DNA from: Candidatus Nitrosopelagicus sp.
GTDB lineage: Archaea; Thermoproteota; Nitrososphaeria; Nitrososphaerales; Nitrosopumilaceae
Assembly: GCA_028345195.1 (NCBI GenBank)
Contig: JAOMCX010000003.1
Location: forward strand, 1 to 64,000
Direction: 5' to 3'
DNA length: 64,000 nt
The notes beneath the pieces are model-generated. The model saw nothing but the letters and a program-made list of their open reading frames with translations, ran no database searches and was not told the DNA's origin. Below, in pieces: positions 9,577 through 18,025 of this stretch (the first letter of the stretch is position 1; every line of letters begins with the position of its first letter). A program made the translations under genes and the position numbers.

Positions 9577-10011
9577 CTAGAACGTTAACGACATTCGAAT
9601 GTGATCAATTCCAACTCTTTGGAATATCTCTCCTTCTTCAATAAAACCACACTTTTTGTAGAATCCCCTTACAGAGTAGATGGAATCCAATATCAGTTGA
9701 GAAAAGTTTTTTGTAGAATAATATTCCGTTATTTGTAAAATACAGTTTTTTCCATAATTTTTTGCTCTAAACTCTTTAAGGATAGCCATCCTCTCGAGCT
9801 TTATTGTATTTTCTATAGAACGAATTCTTACAGAACCAGCAATTTTTTTTCCATTAAATATTAAAAAATGATCACATGTTTCATCATGTTTATCGAATAA
9901 TTCAGATTCTGAAATTCCTAATTCCGTATTAAAAACAGATTTACGTATATGTCGAATATGTAAAAAATCTTCATCATTAAAATTTAATTTTAATATGTTA
10001 ATTTCAGACAT
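9577..10011 (-). CDS. GNAT-family N-acetyltransferase
   Basis: 144 aa with a GNAT fold: strand KIAGSVRIRSIENTIKLERM, then the acetyl-CoA loop region EFRAKNYGKNCI (a degenerate R/QxxGxG/A), and the C-terminal SVRGFYKKCGFIEEGE that is the standard Y..GF element. The acceptor is unknown. It is followed 10 bp upstream on the same strand by the tandem winged-helix genes, which may share a transcript. Confidence 0.8.
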   Translation of the reverse strand: MSEINILKLNFNDEDFLHIRHIRKSVFNTELGISESELFDKHDETCDHFLIFNGKKIAGSVRIRSIENTIKLERMAILKEFRAKNYGKNCILQITEYYSTKNFSQLILDSIYSVRGFYKKCGFIEEGEIFQRVGIDHIRMSLTF

Positions 10012-10020
10012 GGATGAACA

Positions 10021-10386
10021 TTATTTCTTATTAGAGTTGTTTGGATAAAGATGTAAAGTTGCATCGTTATCATCAAATGTGATTTCAGCTCGTCCAATTC
10101 TACTCTTGTAAAGTTTAACTTTTTTACCTTCTACAAAATTAAATTTTTCAATTTCTACTAATGTTAATTCTTCAAGTTTTACCAAAGTTTTGTAAACTGC
10201 AGATAGTGATATGTTCAATTCTTCGGCGATTTTTGGGGCATCTTTTGAATCCTTAGTTATAGAAAACAATACCGAACGATGACATGCATTAGTTAACGAA
10301 TCCATGATTTTCTGTGTTATGTCATATTCACTTAATTGTAAAATATTTGGCTTAGGAAGAGCTTCACGAACAATACTTTTCTTCAT
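10021..10386 (-). CDS. Winged-helix transcriptional regulator (second of a tandem pair)
   Basis: About 121 aa from ATG 10386 (MKKSIVREALPKP), which begins one base after the stop of the upstream paralogue. An upstream in-frame ATG at 10401 would overlap that gene by 14 bp and is less likely. The wHTH shows APKIAEELNISLSAVYKTLV as helix-turn-helix, then a wing VKLYKSRIGRAEITF. It is clearly paralogous to the neighbour over the whole length (QLSEYDITQK versus QLKKYDVTQK). Probably a DNA-binding regulator of ArsR-like fold; its targets are unknown. Confidence 0.8.
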   Translation of the reverse strand: MKKSIVREALPKPNILQLSEYDITQKIMDSLTNACHRSVLFSITKDSKDAPKIAEELNISLSAVYKTLVKLEELTLVEIEKFNFVEGKKVKLYKSRIGRAEITFDDNDATLHLYPNNSNKK

Positions 10387-10387
10387 A

Positions 10388-10726
10388 TTATTTGGCGTCA
10401 TTTGGAGTCAAGGTTAATGATGCCTCAGGTTTTTTTATACTTATCTCGGCATCCTTTATTCTACTTCGGTAAACCTTGAATCTGCGACCTTTTTCAGAAA
10501 TTTGCCAGCTGTCTACATGAATTAATGTGAGCTCCTCCAAATCAGAGATTTTTTTATAAACTGAACTTAAAGGAATTTTATGTTTTTCAGATAATTCTGC
10601 AGCAGTTTTTCCTTTTCGGATAATTGAGAAAATAATTGCACGTGATTCTGCATCGGCTAGCATTTCAATAACTTTCTGAGTTACATCATATTTTTTTAAT
10701 TGAGGTAAAGTTATTCGTTTTGCCAT
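10388..10726 (-). CDS. Winged-helix transcriptional regulator (first of a tandem pair)
   Basis: 112 aa. HTH: AAELSEKHKIPLSSVYKKIS, with wing FKVYRSRIKDAEISI. It shares layout and many residues with the downstream gene, which indicates tandem duplication. A TATA-like box (10746-10753, minus strand) is about 24 bp upstream of the ATG, so the mRNA should be leaderless. A 13-bp perfect palindrome (10725-10737) covers the start codon and is a candidate autoregulatory operator. Confidence 0.82.
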   Translation of the reverse strand: MAKRITLPQLKKYDVTQKVIEMLADAESRAIIFSIIRKGKTAAELSEKHKIPLSSVYKKISDLEELTLIHVDSWQISEKGRRFKVYRSRIKDAEISIKKPEASLTLTPNDAK

Positions 10727-10737
10727 GAAAGTTTCAT
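10725..10737. promoter_or_regulatory. Palindrome at the start of the tandem wHTH operon
   Basis: The 13-bp sequence atgaaagtttcat reads as an inverted repeat around its central base and overlaps the start codon, just downstream of the TATA-like box. A dimeric winged-helix protein bound here would block transcription, so it is a candidate autoregulatory operator. Seen directly; function inferred. Confidence 0.4.
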
Positions 10738-10745
10738 AAATAAAG

Positions 10746-10753
10746 TATATTTA
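10746..10753 (-). promoter_or_regulatory. TATA-like box of the wHTH pair
   Basis: On the minus strand the sequence reads cttaaatatac, centred about 24 bp upstream of the ATG at 10726. This fits an archaeal TATA element driving a leaderless transcript. Confidence 0.45.
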
Positions 10754-10800
10754 AGACACATTATATATTCTTAGAATTTAGAATGAGACTGTAGAATGAA

Positions 10801-11013
10801 TTAATGGCAAGGGAAACCAGCGGCATGTCTCATATCATGTGTTAATTCATGTATGAACATTTCATCAAATGCTTGTTCACCCATAACTACACTGAAAATA
10901 TGTCCTTGATCAAAACCTACTATGAATAATCCAAATCCAAATACAAGCGCCAATACAGCAATTGCAATTTTAGAAACACCTGAACTAGTAATCGTAGTTT
11001 GTTCTTGTGACAT
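10801..11013 (-). CDS. CbtB-like small membrane protein (putative cobalt-transport subunit)
   Basis: 70 aa with one membrane helix (IAIAVLALVFGFGLFIVGFD) and a His-rich tail, HELTHDMRHAAGFPCH, which is the hallmark of CbtB. CbtB normally pairs with the larger membrane protein CbtA for B12-linked cobalt uptake. No cbtA is beside it or elsewhere in the window. Thaumarchaea make cobalamin, so cobalt uptake is plausible. It is divergent from the DsbA-like gene with 54 bp between starts. Confidence 0.75.
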   Translation of the reverse strand: MSQEQTTITSSGVSKIAIAVLALVFGFGLFIVGFDQGHIFSVVMGEQAFDEMFIHELTHDMRHAAGFPCH

Positions 11014-11035
11014 TGGTTTTTTGAAGAAACTTATC

Positions 11036-11044
11036 TATTTAAAA
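11036..11044 (+). promoter_or_regulatory. TATA-like element between cbtB-like and dsbA-like genes
   Basis: The sequence tatttaaaag is centred about 28 bp upstream of ATG 11068. Read on the other strand (cttttaaata), it sits about 27 bp upstream of the start at 11013. One AT block may therefore serve both divergent genes as leaderless promoters. Confidence 0.4.
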
Positions 11045-11067
11045 GTAATTAAAAACCGGCTCATTGT

Positions 11068-11718
11068 ATGAAGATCTATTTTTTAGCAATACCAATTATT
11101 ATTGGAATGCTCATAGGAATTGGACTTGTTAGTAACTTAGAGCAAGACTCCGGTAATTCATCAGTTTTAACCAAAGAGAATTTAATCGAAGGATCAATCA
11201 TAATGGGCAGTCCAAATGCCAAGATTACAATAGTTGAATTTGGAGACTACCAGTGTACTTTTTGTTATAAATTTCATGATGAAACAATGAAGAAAATTAC
11301 CGATGAATATATCAAAACAAATAATGTGAATTTTGTCTACAAAGACTTTCCATTGAATGGCGAACAATCGATTTTGGCATCTGAAGCAGCCTATTGTGCA
11401 GAAAAACAAAACAAGTTTTGGGAATATCACAATACATTGTATAATAATTGGGGTGGGGAAAATACAGGATGGATAACTGAAAATGTTTTACTAGGATTTG
11501 CCAGAGATTTAGAAATGAATCTGGATGATTTTAGTCAATGTTTAGGAAATTCAGAGTTTAGACAAAAAGTGCTGGATAATGAACGATTTGGAAGAGAAAT
11601 TGGCATCAATGCAACACCATCATTTTTGATATTCAATGATAATGAGATATACAGAATAATTGGAGCACAGCCATTTGAAAAATTTGAACAGGCATTTCAA
11701 AAACTTGGAAACTCATAA
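11068..11718 (+). CDS. DsbA-family thiol oxidoreductase, membrane-anchored
   Basis: 216 aa. An N-terminal hydrophobic segment (IYFLAIPIIIGMLIGIGLV) acts as signal anchor. The thioredoxin fold carries the CTFC redox pair in EFGDYQCTFCYKFHDE and the cis-Pro loop in INATPSFLIF. The helical insertion is typical of DsbA/DsbG-like proteins (thioredoxin_4 type). It should act outside the membrane on disulfides of secreted proteins. Several secreted or surface proteins with cysteines are encoded in this window. The partner is unknown. Confidence 0.88.
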   Translation: MKIYFLAIPIIIGMLIGIGLVSNLEQDSGNSSVLTKENLIEGSIIMGSPNAKITIVEFGDYQCTFCYKFHDETMKKITDEYIKTNNVNFVYKDFPLNGEQSILASEAAYCAEKQNKFWEYHNTLYNNWGGENTGWITENVLLGFARDLEMNLDDFSQCLGNSEFRQKVLDNERFGREIGINATPSFLIFNDNEIYRIIGAQPFEKFEQAFQKLGNS

Positions 11719-11763
11719 AATCGATATTTCAACTCAATAAAGTGTACCAAAAATTAATAGAAT

Positions 11764-11946
11764 TTAGCCATCGTAACCAATAGTTTTCATACCATAACAA
11801 GGCTTGTTTCCCTTACTCCAGCATTTACAAGAACAAGAAACAGCTTTTCCAGTTTCTAAATCTTTCACGACTTTATGAAATACTCCTTCTCTAACTTTTG
11901 ATTCAATGGATATTGTTTCATATCTGTCATCTTCTGAGTCAGCCAT
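11764..11946 (-). CDS. Small Cys-rich protein
   Basis: 60 aa. The acidic N-terminus is followed by FHKVVKDLETGKAVSCSCKC and then PCYGMKTIGYDG, giving four cysteines that could bind a metal. It resembles the short zinc-binding peptides common in thaumarchaea, but I cannot name the family. The gene is flanked by AT-rich spacers of 45 and 118 bp. Confidence 0.55.
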   Translation of the reverse strand: MADSEDDRYETISIESKVREGVFHKVVKDLETGKAVSCSCKCWSKGNKPCYGMKTIGYDG

Positions 11947-12064
11947 TATTGTTAGATAGTATATCTCCTAAAAAAAGTTAAAAAAATAGAGATATTAGTT
12001 TAATGATCAGTTATGGAGAATAAGTTAGGACATGGAATATTAACGTCGTATTCTAAAAACATCT

Positions 12065-12268
12065 ATGGATGGTGAAACGAAATATGTGGCTTTGGAAAAA
12101 TTCTTAATGGATAAAACTGAGAATATTACTCTAACATTCATAGAAATTAACGAAATAATTGGAGAAAAACTTCCAGTGCCAAGCGATTCAGCAGTATTCA
12201 AAGCAGGTTACAAAGTTGAGAAGATTGATTTTAAAACAAAATCAGTGATATTTTCAAAAATTGAATAA
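12065..12268 (+). CDS. Small protein, possibly a shortened DUF7662-like domain
   Basis: 67 aa. The order YVALEKFLMDK, then TFIEINEIIGEKLP, then FKAGYKVEKIDFKTKSVIF follows the pattern of the DUF7662-type domain (a short helix, F.eI..iiG..LP and a final AGw.V..v...v.F). The usual tryptophan-rich middle between LP and the final strand is missing. It may be a natural compact variant or a deletion. The function of the family is unknown. Confidence 0.5.
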   Translation: MDGETKYVALEKFLMDKTENITLTFIEINEIIGEKLPVPSDSAVFKAGYKVEKIDFKTKSVIFSKIE

Positions 12269-12337
12269 TCAACTAAAATTCCGTTAAGATAAGAACAATC
12301 ACTAATGTTAATATTCTGAGCCAAGGACTATTAGAAA

Positions 12338-13615
12338 ATGGGAAAATTTGAGGTTCAAAATGTAGATTCGGTAAAAATGTACAAGATTAGAAAAACATTG
12401 GAAGAATTAACTCAACATTCAGGTCGGGGAACCGAACTTATCACGGTGTATATTCCAAAAGGTCAACAACTTCATGAAGTAATGACACAGTTAAGAGAAG
12501 AACAAGGCACTGCAGATAATATAAAATCAGATTTGACTAGAACTCACGTAGTAGATTCATTATCAAAAGTACAACAACGATTGAAACTATACAAAAAAAC
12601 ACCGGAGAAAGGATTGGTAGTATTTTGTGGTGCACTTCCAAGAGAAGGAGGAGGCCCACCAGGAAGTGAAGTTGTAAAAATATACGAAATCGACCCACCT
12701 AAAGATTTGACCACATCATTATACCGATGTGATGATCATTTTCATACAGATATTTTGAAAGACATGTTACAAGATGACAACATCATTGGACTATTGGCAA
12801 TTGATGCAAAAGATGCAGGATGGGGATTATTACATGGAGATAAATTAGAAGTTTTAAAACAAACAGGTTCAGGAGTTGCAGGAAAACATAGACAAGGAGG
12901 ACAATCAGCAAAACGATTTCAGAAATTAAGAGAAATGGAATTACAGTATTACTTCAACAGAGTTGCAGAAATAACTAGAGAGTATTTTATCGACATATAT
13001 CAAGTAAAAGGGCTGATAGTATCAGGTCCAGGTCCAACAAAAGAGGAATTTGTGAATAAAGAGTATTTAGAATATAGATTACAAAATAATATTATTGCCA
13101 CAATTGATGCATCGTATTCTGGTGCAGAGGGAATCAGAGAAGCATTTTCAAAATGTTCAGATATTTTATCAAACTTTAGAATGGTAGAAGAAAAAAAAAT
13201 AATTGAAAAATTATTTCAAGAAATTAATACAAATTCAGGATTAGGGAGTTATGGTCTAAAAGAAGTAATTGAGATGTTAAAAAATAACATTGCAGGAATG
13301 GTGGTTATATCAGATGATATCAATATGAGTCGAATTCAAAAAACATGTAAAAGATGTTCAAATGTAGAAGATGAGCTGATTGAATTTGGAAAAAGAATTG
13401 CGAGAAAAACAGAAATGAAGAATATAGCATGTTCGGAATGTAAATCGACGGATTTTGAAATAATTGATCAAGATCTTGTAGACTATATTGCATTAACTGC
13501 AGCTCAAACGGGAACTAAGGTGGAGGTTGTTTCAGGAAAAACAGAACACGGTGTGATGTTAGGTAGTTTAGGAAATATAGCAGCTATACTTCGTTATAAC
13601 CCAAATCGCAGTTAG
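12338..13615 (+). CDS. prf1: Peptide chain release factor aRF1
   Basis: 425 aa, normal for archaeal eRF1. It recognises all three stop codons and triggers peptide release. Domain 1 shows NIKS (61-64) and YRCDDHF (129-135) for stop decoding. Domain 2 shows the GGQ catalytic loop (187-189, in GKHRQGGQSAKRF). Domain 3 has a zinc-ribbon-like pair CKRCSN and CSECKS. The last 4 bp overlap the convergent HIT gene. Confidence 0.96.
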   Translation: MGKFEVQNVDSVKMYKIRKTLEELTQHSGRGTELITVYIPKGQQLHEVMTQLREEQGTADNIKSDLTRTHVVDSLSKVQQRLKLYKKTPEKGLVVFCGALPREGGGPPGSEVVKIYEIDPPKDLTTSLYRCDDHFHTDILKDMLQDDNIIGLLAIDAKDAGWGLLHGDKLEVLKQTGSGVAGKHRQGGQSAKRFQKLREMELQYYFNRVAEITREYFIDIYQVKGLIVSGPGPTKEEFVNKEYLEYRLQNNIIATIDASYSGAEGIREAFSKCSDILSNFRMVEEKKIIEKLFQEINTNSGLGSYGLKEVIEMLKNNIAGMVVISDDINMSRIQKTCKRCSNVEDELIEFGKRIARKTEMKNIACSECKSTDFEIIDQDLVDYIALTAAQTGTKVEVVSGKTEHGVMLGSLGNIAAILRYNPNRS

Positions 13616-14013
13616 AAAGAATCTTTAATTTTTTGTTGTAGAGTGGATAATTCATCATCAGCAGGAATTTCTCTCTTGGTCCACATGGTGGCCTTGTCTG
13701 CATATCGAGGAATAATGTGTATGTGTACATGAGGAATAATTTGTTTTGCCTCTTTGCCATTATTTTGTGCAATACTAAATGCAACAGCCCCCGTAGCTTT
13801 AAGAACAGCATTTGCAATTTCAGGAACCAGAGAAAATAATTCCGCCACTTCATTTTTTGGCATATCTATAATTTTCTCATATGGTTTTTTTGGAATAACC
13901 AAAGAATGACCTGTGTCTATAGGATATTTATCTAAAATTGCAACGTGGTTTTCATCTTCAAAAATAATAAAACCTGGCCTCTCACCTTCAATAATTTCAG
14001 TAAATATGGTCAT
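13612..14013 (-). CDS. HIT-family nucleotide hydrolase/transferase
   Basis: 133 aa with the histidine triad HVHIHIIPRY near residue 95 and the upstream strand/helix VAILDKYPIDTGHSLVIPKK. HIT proteins of this size act on dinucleoside polyphosphates or AMP-lysine-type adducts. The exact substrate cannot be told. It ends convergently with prf1. An antisense-frame ORF (13584-13853) is a shadow of this gene. Confidence 0.9.
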   Translation of the reverse strand: MTIFTEIIEGERPGFIIFEDENHVAILDKYPIDTGHSLVIPKKPYEKIIDMPKNEVAELFSLVPEIANAVLKATGAVAFSIAQNNGKEAKQIIPHVHIHIIPRYADKATMWTKREIPADDELSTLQQKIKDSF

Positions 14014-14091
14014 TACAGATGCATAGACTCAATGATACTAAAAATGATACGGATTGATTGATTTATTTAATTGATGAATTTCAAATGAACA

Positions 14092-14691
14092 ATGGGCAAA
14101 AATAGACGTGAAAAGAGAGAGGAAGAGCGTGAAGGATTTGCAAGTAAGAGAACTTCCCAATACAGATCAAGAAATCTTAAAGCTTTAGGAATTTTATCTA
14201 TGATTGGAGTTATTGTTGCATTTGCTTGTTACGAATTTGTTACATCTACAAATAATGTTCCAGGTGCCCCAGAGAATGCAGGAAAATTGGGAGACGAGCA
14301 TATCCATACATCTCTATTAGTCAGCATATTTGGCGATAAATTTGACTTTTCAACACCGAACTATCAAGTGAAAACACCATGGATTCACTTTGAAAATCAA
14401 GATGGCGATACCATACATAGACATTCGACAGGAGTTGAGCTTGAATTTTTATTCAATTCAATGAGTATTGGTCTTGATGAAAATTGCTTTGTTTTCCCTG
14501 ATGGAAGACAGTTTTGTACAAATGAAGATTATTCATTAAAGTTTTACATTAATCAACAACTGGTTGAAGACATACGAAAATACGTCATACAAGAAGATGA
14601 TAGAATTTTAATCACATATGGAAATGAAGACCAATTAGCTATTGACAAACAGCTAGCAGAGTTAAATGCACAAGCAATCAATAGATTGTGA
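14092..14691 (+). CDS. Membrane-anchored protein with extracytoplasmic domain, unknown
   Basis: 199 aa. A strongly basic N-terminus of about 35 residues precedes a single membrane helix ([20 protein letters not shown]). About 145 residues outside follow, rich in His and acidic residues ([35 protein letters not shown]). Two cysteines (about residues 132 and 141) could form a disulfide. The positive N-terminus predicts the C-terminal domain to be outside. No family recognised. Its stop overlaps the GTG that can start ilvD. Confidence 0.65.
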   Translation: MGKNRREKREEEREGFASKRTSQYRSRNLKALGILSMIGVIVAFACYEFVTSTNNVPGAPENAGKLGDEHIHTSLLVSIFGDKFDFSTPNYQVKTPWIHFENQDGDTIHRHSTGVELEFLFNSMSIGLDENCFVFPDGRQFCTNEDYSLKFYINQQLVEDIRKYVIQEDDRILITYGNEDQLAIDKQLAELNAQAINRL

Positions 14692-14696
14692 GTAAA

Positions 14697-16376
14697 ATGA
14701 AAATTTCAAGTAGGAATGTTGTTGAAGGTACAGCTCGAGCACCACATCGTGCAATGTACAAAGCAATGGGACTTACCAACGAAGATTTAAGCAAATCATT
14801 TGTTGGAGTATGCCATACTGGTAACGAGGCAACTCCTTGTAACATACATCTTCCAAATCTTGCTCAACAAGCAAAACAAGGAGTAACAGATGGAGGTGCA
14901 ACACCGAGAGAGTTTAGTACAATTGCAGTCAGTGATGGAATTGCAATGGGTCATGAAGGAATGAAATCATCATTAATCAGTAGAGAAGTAATTGCAGATT
15001 CAATTGAATTAATGGTAAGAGCACATCAATATGATGCACTAGTTGGAATTGCAGGATGTGACAAGAGTCTTCCAGGAACAATGATGGGAATGATAAGACT
15101 CAACATACCTTCAGTATTTGTTTATGGTGGAACAATAATGCCAGGAATGTTAGATGGAAGAGAATTAACAGTAGTAGATGTTTACGAAGCTGTTGGATCA
15201 TACGATGCAGGAAAAATTTCTGCAGAAGAGTTAGAAAATATTGAAAATGTAGCATGTCCTAATGCTGGTTCATGTGGAGGAATGTTTACTGCAAACACAA
15301 TGGCATCAATATCAGAAGTTATTGGATTATCATTACCTGGAAGCGCAAGTCCTCCAGCAGAGGATGACAGACGAAATAAAATAGTATTTGAAACTGGAAA
15401 AGCATGTGCAAATTTACTTCAATTAGGCATAAAACCACTGGATATTGTAACGTTTGAGGCATTTGAAAATTCAATTACAATGTTAAATGCAGTTGGAGGA
15501 TCAACAAATGGAATTTTACATTTGTTAGCAATGGCAAACGAGGCAGGAATTAATCTCACATATGATGATTTTGAAAGAATTAGGAAAAAGACACCACATC
15601 TTGCAGACATGAAACCTGGAGGAAATTATGTAATGAATAGCTTGGATAAAATCGGAGGAATTCCGTTAATCATGAAAAAATTATTAGATAAGAATTTGAT
15701 ACATGGAGATTCAATGACTGTCACAGGTAAAACAATTAAACAAAATTTAGAAGAATTAGCAATTATAGAAGTTCCAGAACAACAAATTGTTAAATCAGTA
15801 GAACAGCCAATACATGAAGTAGGTACTGCAGTAATTCTAAAAGGTACATTAGCACCAGAAGGAGGAGTAATTAAAACTGCAGGAGTTGAAATGAAAGAAT
15901 TTACAGGAACTGCAAAGGTTTACGATAGAGAAGAATATGCATTTGAAGCAGTTTCAAAAGGCGAGATAGATGAAGGAGATGTAGTAGTTATCAGATATGA
16001 AGGTCCAAAAGGAGGTCCAGGGATGAGAGAAATGTTATCGACAACTGCAGCGCTTGTAGGTCAAGGACTAGGAAAGAAAGTTGCAATGGTCACAGATGGT
16101 AGATTTTCAGGAGGAACACGTGGATTCATGGTAGGACATGTTGCACCAGAAGCATTTGTTGGAGGACCAATTGCACTTGTGAAAAATGGAGATAAAATAT
16201 CGATTAAATTAGAAGATAATTCACTCAACCTACATGTATCTAAAGAAGAATTAGATATTAGAAAAGAACAATGGAGAAGACCTGCACCAAACTATACTAC
16301 AGGTGCACTTGCAAAGTTTGCATCACTTGTAGGATCTGCAGCAAATGGCGCCATTACAAAACCTGCGCAGTATTAA
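14697..16376 (+). CDS. ilvD: Dihydroxy-acid dehydratase
   Basis: About 559 aa from ATG 14697; a GTG at 14688 is an alternative that overlaps the previous gene. It dehydrates 2,3-dihydroxy acids to 2-keto acids in valine, isoleucine and leucine synthesis using an Fe-S cluster. Seen: cluster cysteines in [25 protein letters not shown] and [17 protein letters not shown], plus [14 protein letters not shown] and [15 protein letters not shown]. It is probably co-transcribed with the preceding membrane protein. No other ilv genes lie nearby. Confidence 0.95.
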   Translation: MKISSRNVVEGTARAPHRAMYKAMGLTNEDLSKSFVGVCHTGNEATPCNIHLPNLAQQAKQGVTDGGATPREFSTIAVSDGIAMGHEGMKSSLISREVIADSIELMVRAHQYDALVGIAGCDKSLPGTMMGMIRLNIPSVFVYGGTIMPGMLDGRELTVVDVYEAVGSYDAGKISAEELENIENVACPNAGSCGGMFTANTMASISEVIGLSLPGSASPPAEDDRRNKIVFETGKACANLLQLGIKPLDIVTFEAFENSITMLNAVGGSTNGILHLLAMANEAGINLTYDDFERIRKKTPHLADMKPGGNYVMNSLDKIGGIPLIMKKLLDKNLIHGDSMTVTGKTIKQNLEELAIIEVPEQQIVKSVEQPIHEVGTAVILKGTLAPEGGVIKTAGVEMKEFTGTAKVYDREEYAFEAVSKGEIDEGDVVVIRYEGPKGGPGMREMLSTTAALVGQGLGKKVAMVTDGRFSGGTRGFMVGHVAPEAFVGGPIALVKNGDKISIKLEDNSLNLHVSKEELDIRKEQWRRPAPNYTTGALAKFASLVGSAANGAITKPAQY

Positions 16377-16574
16377 TTATTCAAAATGTTTTTCACACAA
16401 CATTATATTTTTTGAATCTAAAGTTTTTGCAGTAAGAGAAGTTCCATCCTGAATTCCTTTTTTGCAAACATAGCAATTCATCTCATGTGCATCAGTTCTC
16501 AAAAATACCGGGTCTGTTTTTAAAATAAAATCTTGAATTAAAGCAGATTTTCCAGAATATATCAACTGGCTCAT
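16377..16574 (-). CDS. Small Cys-rich (zinc-binding) protein
   Basis: 65 aa from ATG 16574 (MSQLIYSGKSALIQDF). A TTG 18 bp further upstream is possible but less likely, because a TATA-like tttatat (about 16597-16603, minus strand) lies 26 bp before the ATG. The fold seems set by CYVCKKG and a later CEKHFE, a C2-CH zinc arrangement. Function unknown. It is divergent from trpE and shares its regulatory region. Confidence 0.65.
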   Translation of the reverse strand: MSQLIYSGKSALIQDFILKTDPVFLRTDAHEMNCYVCKKGIQDGTSLTAKTLDSKNIMLCEKHFE

Positions 16575-16605
16575 ATGCTGTTTAGAACACAATGCGATAT
16601 AAAGG

Positions 16606-16649
16606 TACCGTACTTTACTGTAATATCTATTTAGAGTTTAAATACCGTA
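16606..16649. promoter_or_regulatory. trpE upstream region with TATA box and two taccgta copies
   Basis: A TATA box tttaaata (16637-16644) is centred about 29 bp before the GTG at 16670. The heptamer taccgta occurs twice, at 16606-16612 and 16643-16649, 37 bp apart. One copy overlaps the trp TATA box and the other abuts the TATA-like box of the divergent small gene. Paired operators for a tryptophan-responsive regulator are a reasonable guess, not shown. Confidence 0.4.
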
Positions 16650-16669
16650 TTCTAATAGCATGCCTATGG

Positions 16670-18025
16670 GTGAACACCTTTGGAAAACGCAGCATTGCTA
16701 AGATTCCTCTAGTGTACACTGAAACTCAACCATTTGACGTTTACAATAAAATATCTAGAAACTATACGCATTCTTTTTTGTTCGAATCATTAGAAGGACC
16801 AGATGAACTTTCAGAGACCTCCATCATGGGATTCGACCCAGAATTGATTGTGAAAGGTTACTTTAACAAAATAACAATTCAAGACAGAGATGGAAAAATT
16901 GAAACAATTCAAACAGATACACCTCTAGATGAAATCAAGAAATTGGTGAAGAAAACAGATGATATGTCTTACCGATATCTGGGAGGAGCTGTAGGAAATA
17001 TCGATTATGATGCTATCAGATTATTTGAAAATATACCTGGAAATAGAGATTTAGAAAAACCAATAATGGAATTTGGAATTTACAATGATGGCATCCTATA
17101 TGACAATAAAAAGAAACAATTTTTCTATTTTTATTATGATGAAAATAGAAAAGATAGTATAAAGAAAACAGATGGAAATATGGGCATTTTTGAGATGTCA
17201 GATATCAATCCAAATCTAAATGAAGATGAATTTGAGAACATTGTAAAAAAAGCAAAAGCATATGTTCACAGTGGAGATGTATTCCAGGTTGTCCTTTCTA
17301 GAAGATTTTCATTTGAAGGGAAAGGAGATTATCTTAGAGTGTATGGAAAACTACGAGAATTAAATCCATCACCATACATGTTTCATCTTAAGATGAATGA
17401 TGATATAATTATTGGATCAAGTCCAGAAATGTTACTAAGAGTAACTGGAAGAGATGTGGAGACATTTCCAATAGCAGGTACAAGAAAAATTACCAACGAT
17501 GAAGAGAAAAATGAAAAATTGAAAATTGAATTATTAAATGATGAAAAAGAACTTGCAGAACATACAATGCTTGTAGATTTAGGTAGAAATGATATTGGAA
17601 GAGTTTGTGATTATGGAACCGTGAAAGTAAAAGAATTAATGAAAATCAAGAGATTTAGTCATGTTCAACACATAGTGACACATGTAGTGGGTAAATTAAA
17701 TGAGAAACATGACATGTATGATGCTTTTCAAGCCGTTTTCCCAGCAGGAACAGTATCCGGAGCACCAAAAGTAAGAGCGATGGAAATAATTCAAGAATTA
17801 GAACCAACAAAAAGGGAAACATACGCAGGAGCCGTAGGTTATTTTTCATTTAACGGATGCTGTGATTTTGCAATAGCAATTAGGAGTATTTTTGTAGATA
17901 AGGATAAAGGATTCGTACAAGCAGGAGCAGGAATTGTATTTGATTCAATTGCAGAAAATGAATTCAAAGAAACAGAACATAAAGCAAATGCAATGATTAC
18001 AGCGTTGAAGGAGGCTTCAGAATGA
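16670..18025 (+). CDS. trpE: Anthranilate synthase component I
   Basis: About 451 aa from GTG 16670 (NTFGKRSIAKIPLVYTETQP). The open frame runs back to 16592, but the extra 26 residues overlap the divergent gene and precede the TATA box. It converts chorismate to anthranilate with TrpG. Seen: SPYMFHLKM, GSSPEMLLRV, PIAGTRKI, VDLGRNDIGRV and the C-terminal GTVSGAPKVRAMEII. It heads trpEGDCBA and overlaps trpG by 4 bp. Confidence 0.95.
   Translation: MNTFGKRSIAKIPLVYTETQPFDVYNKISRNYTHSFLFESLEGPDELSETSIMGFDPELIVKGYFNKITIQDRDGKIETIQTDTPLDEIKKLVKKTDDMSYRYLGGAVGNIDYDAIRLFENIPGNRDLEKPIMEFGIYNDGILYDNKKKQFFYFYYDENRKDSIKKTDGNMGIFEMSDINPNLNEDEFENIVKKAKAYVHSGDVFQVVLSRRFSFEGKGDYLRVYGKLRELNPSPYMFHLKMNDDIIIGSSPEMLLRVTGRDVETFPIAGTRKITNDEEKNEKLKIELLNDEKELAEHTMLVDLGRNDIGRVCDYGTVKVKELMKIKRFSHVQHIVTHVVGKLNEKHDMYDAFQAVFPAGTVSGAPKVRAMEIIQELEPTKRETYAGAVGYFSFNGCCDFAIAIRSIFVDKDKGFVQAGAGIVFDSIAENEFKETEHKANAMITALKEASE
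18008..18014 (+). promoter_or_regulatory. Shine-Dalgarno of trpG
   Basis: A gaaggagg stretch lies inside the last codons of trpE, 7-8 bases ahead of ATG 18022. It supports translational re-initiation and coupling of the two anthranilate synthase subunits. Confidence 0.55.

Noticed and set aside
16592-16669. Longer trpE start (ATG 16592)
   Set aside because: It would place the TATA box inside the coding sequence and overlap the divergent gene; GTG 16670 fits the promoter geometry and protein family.
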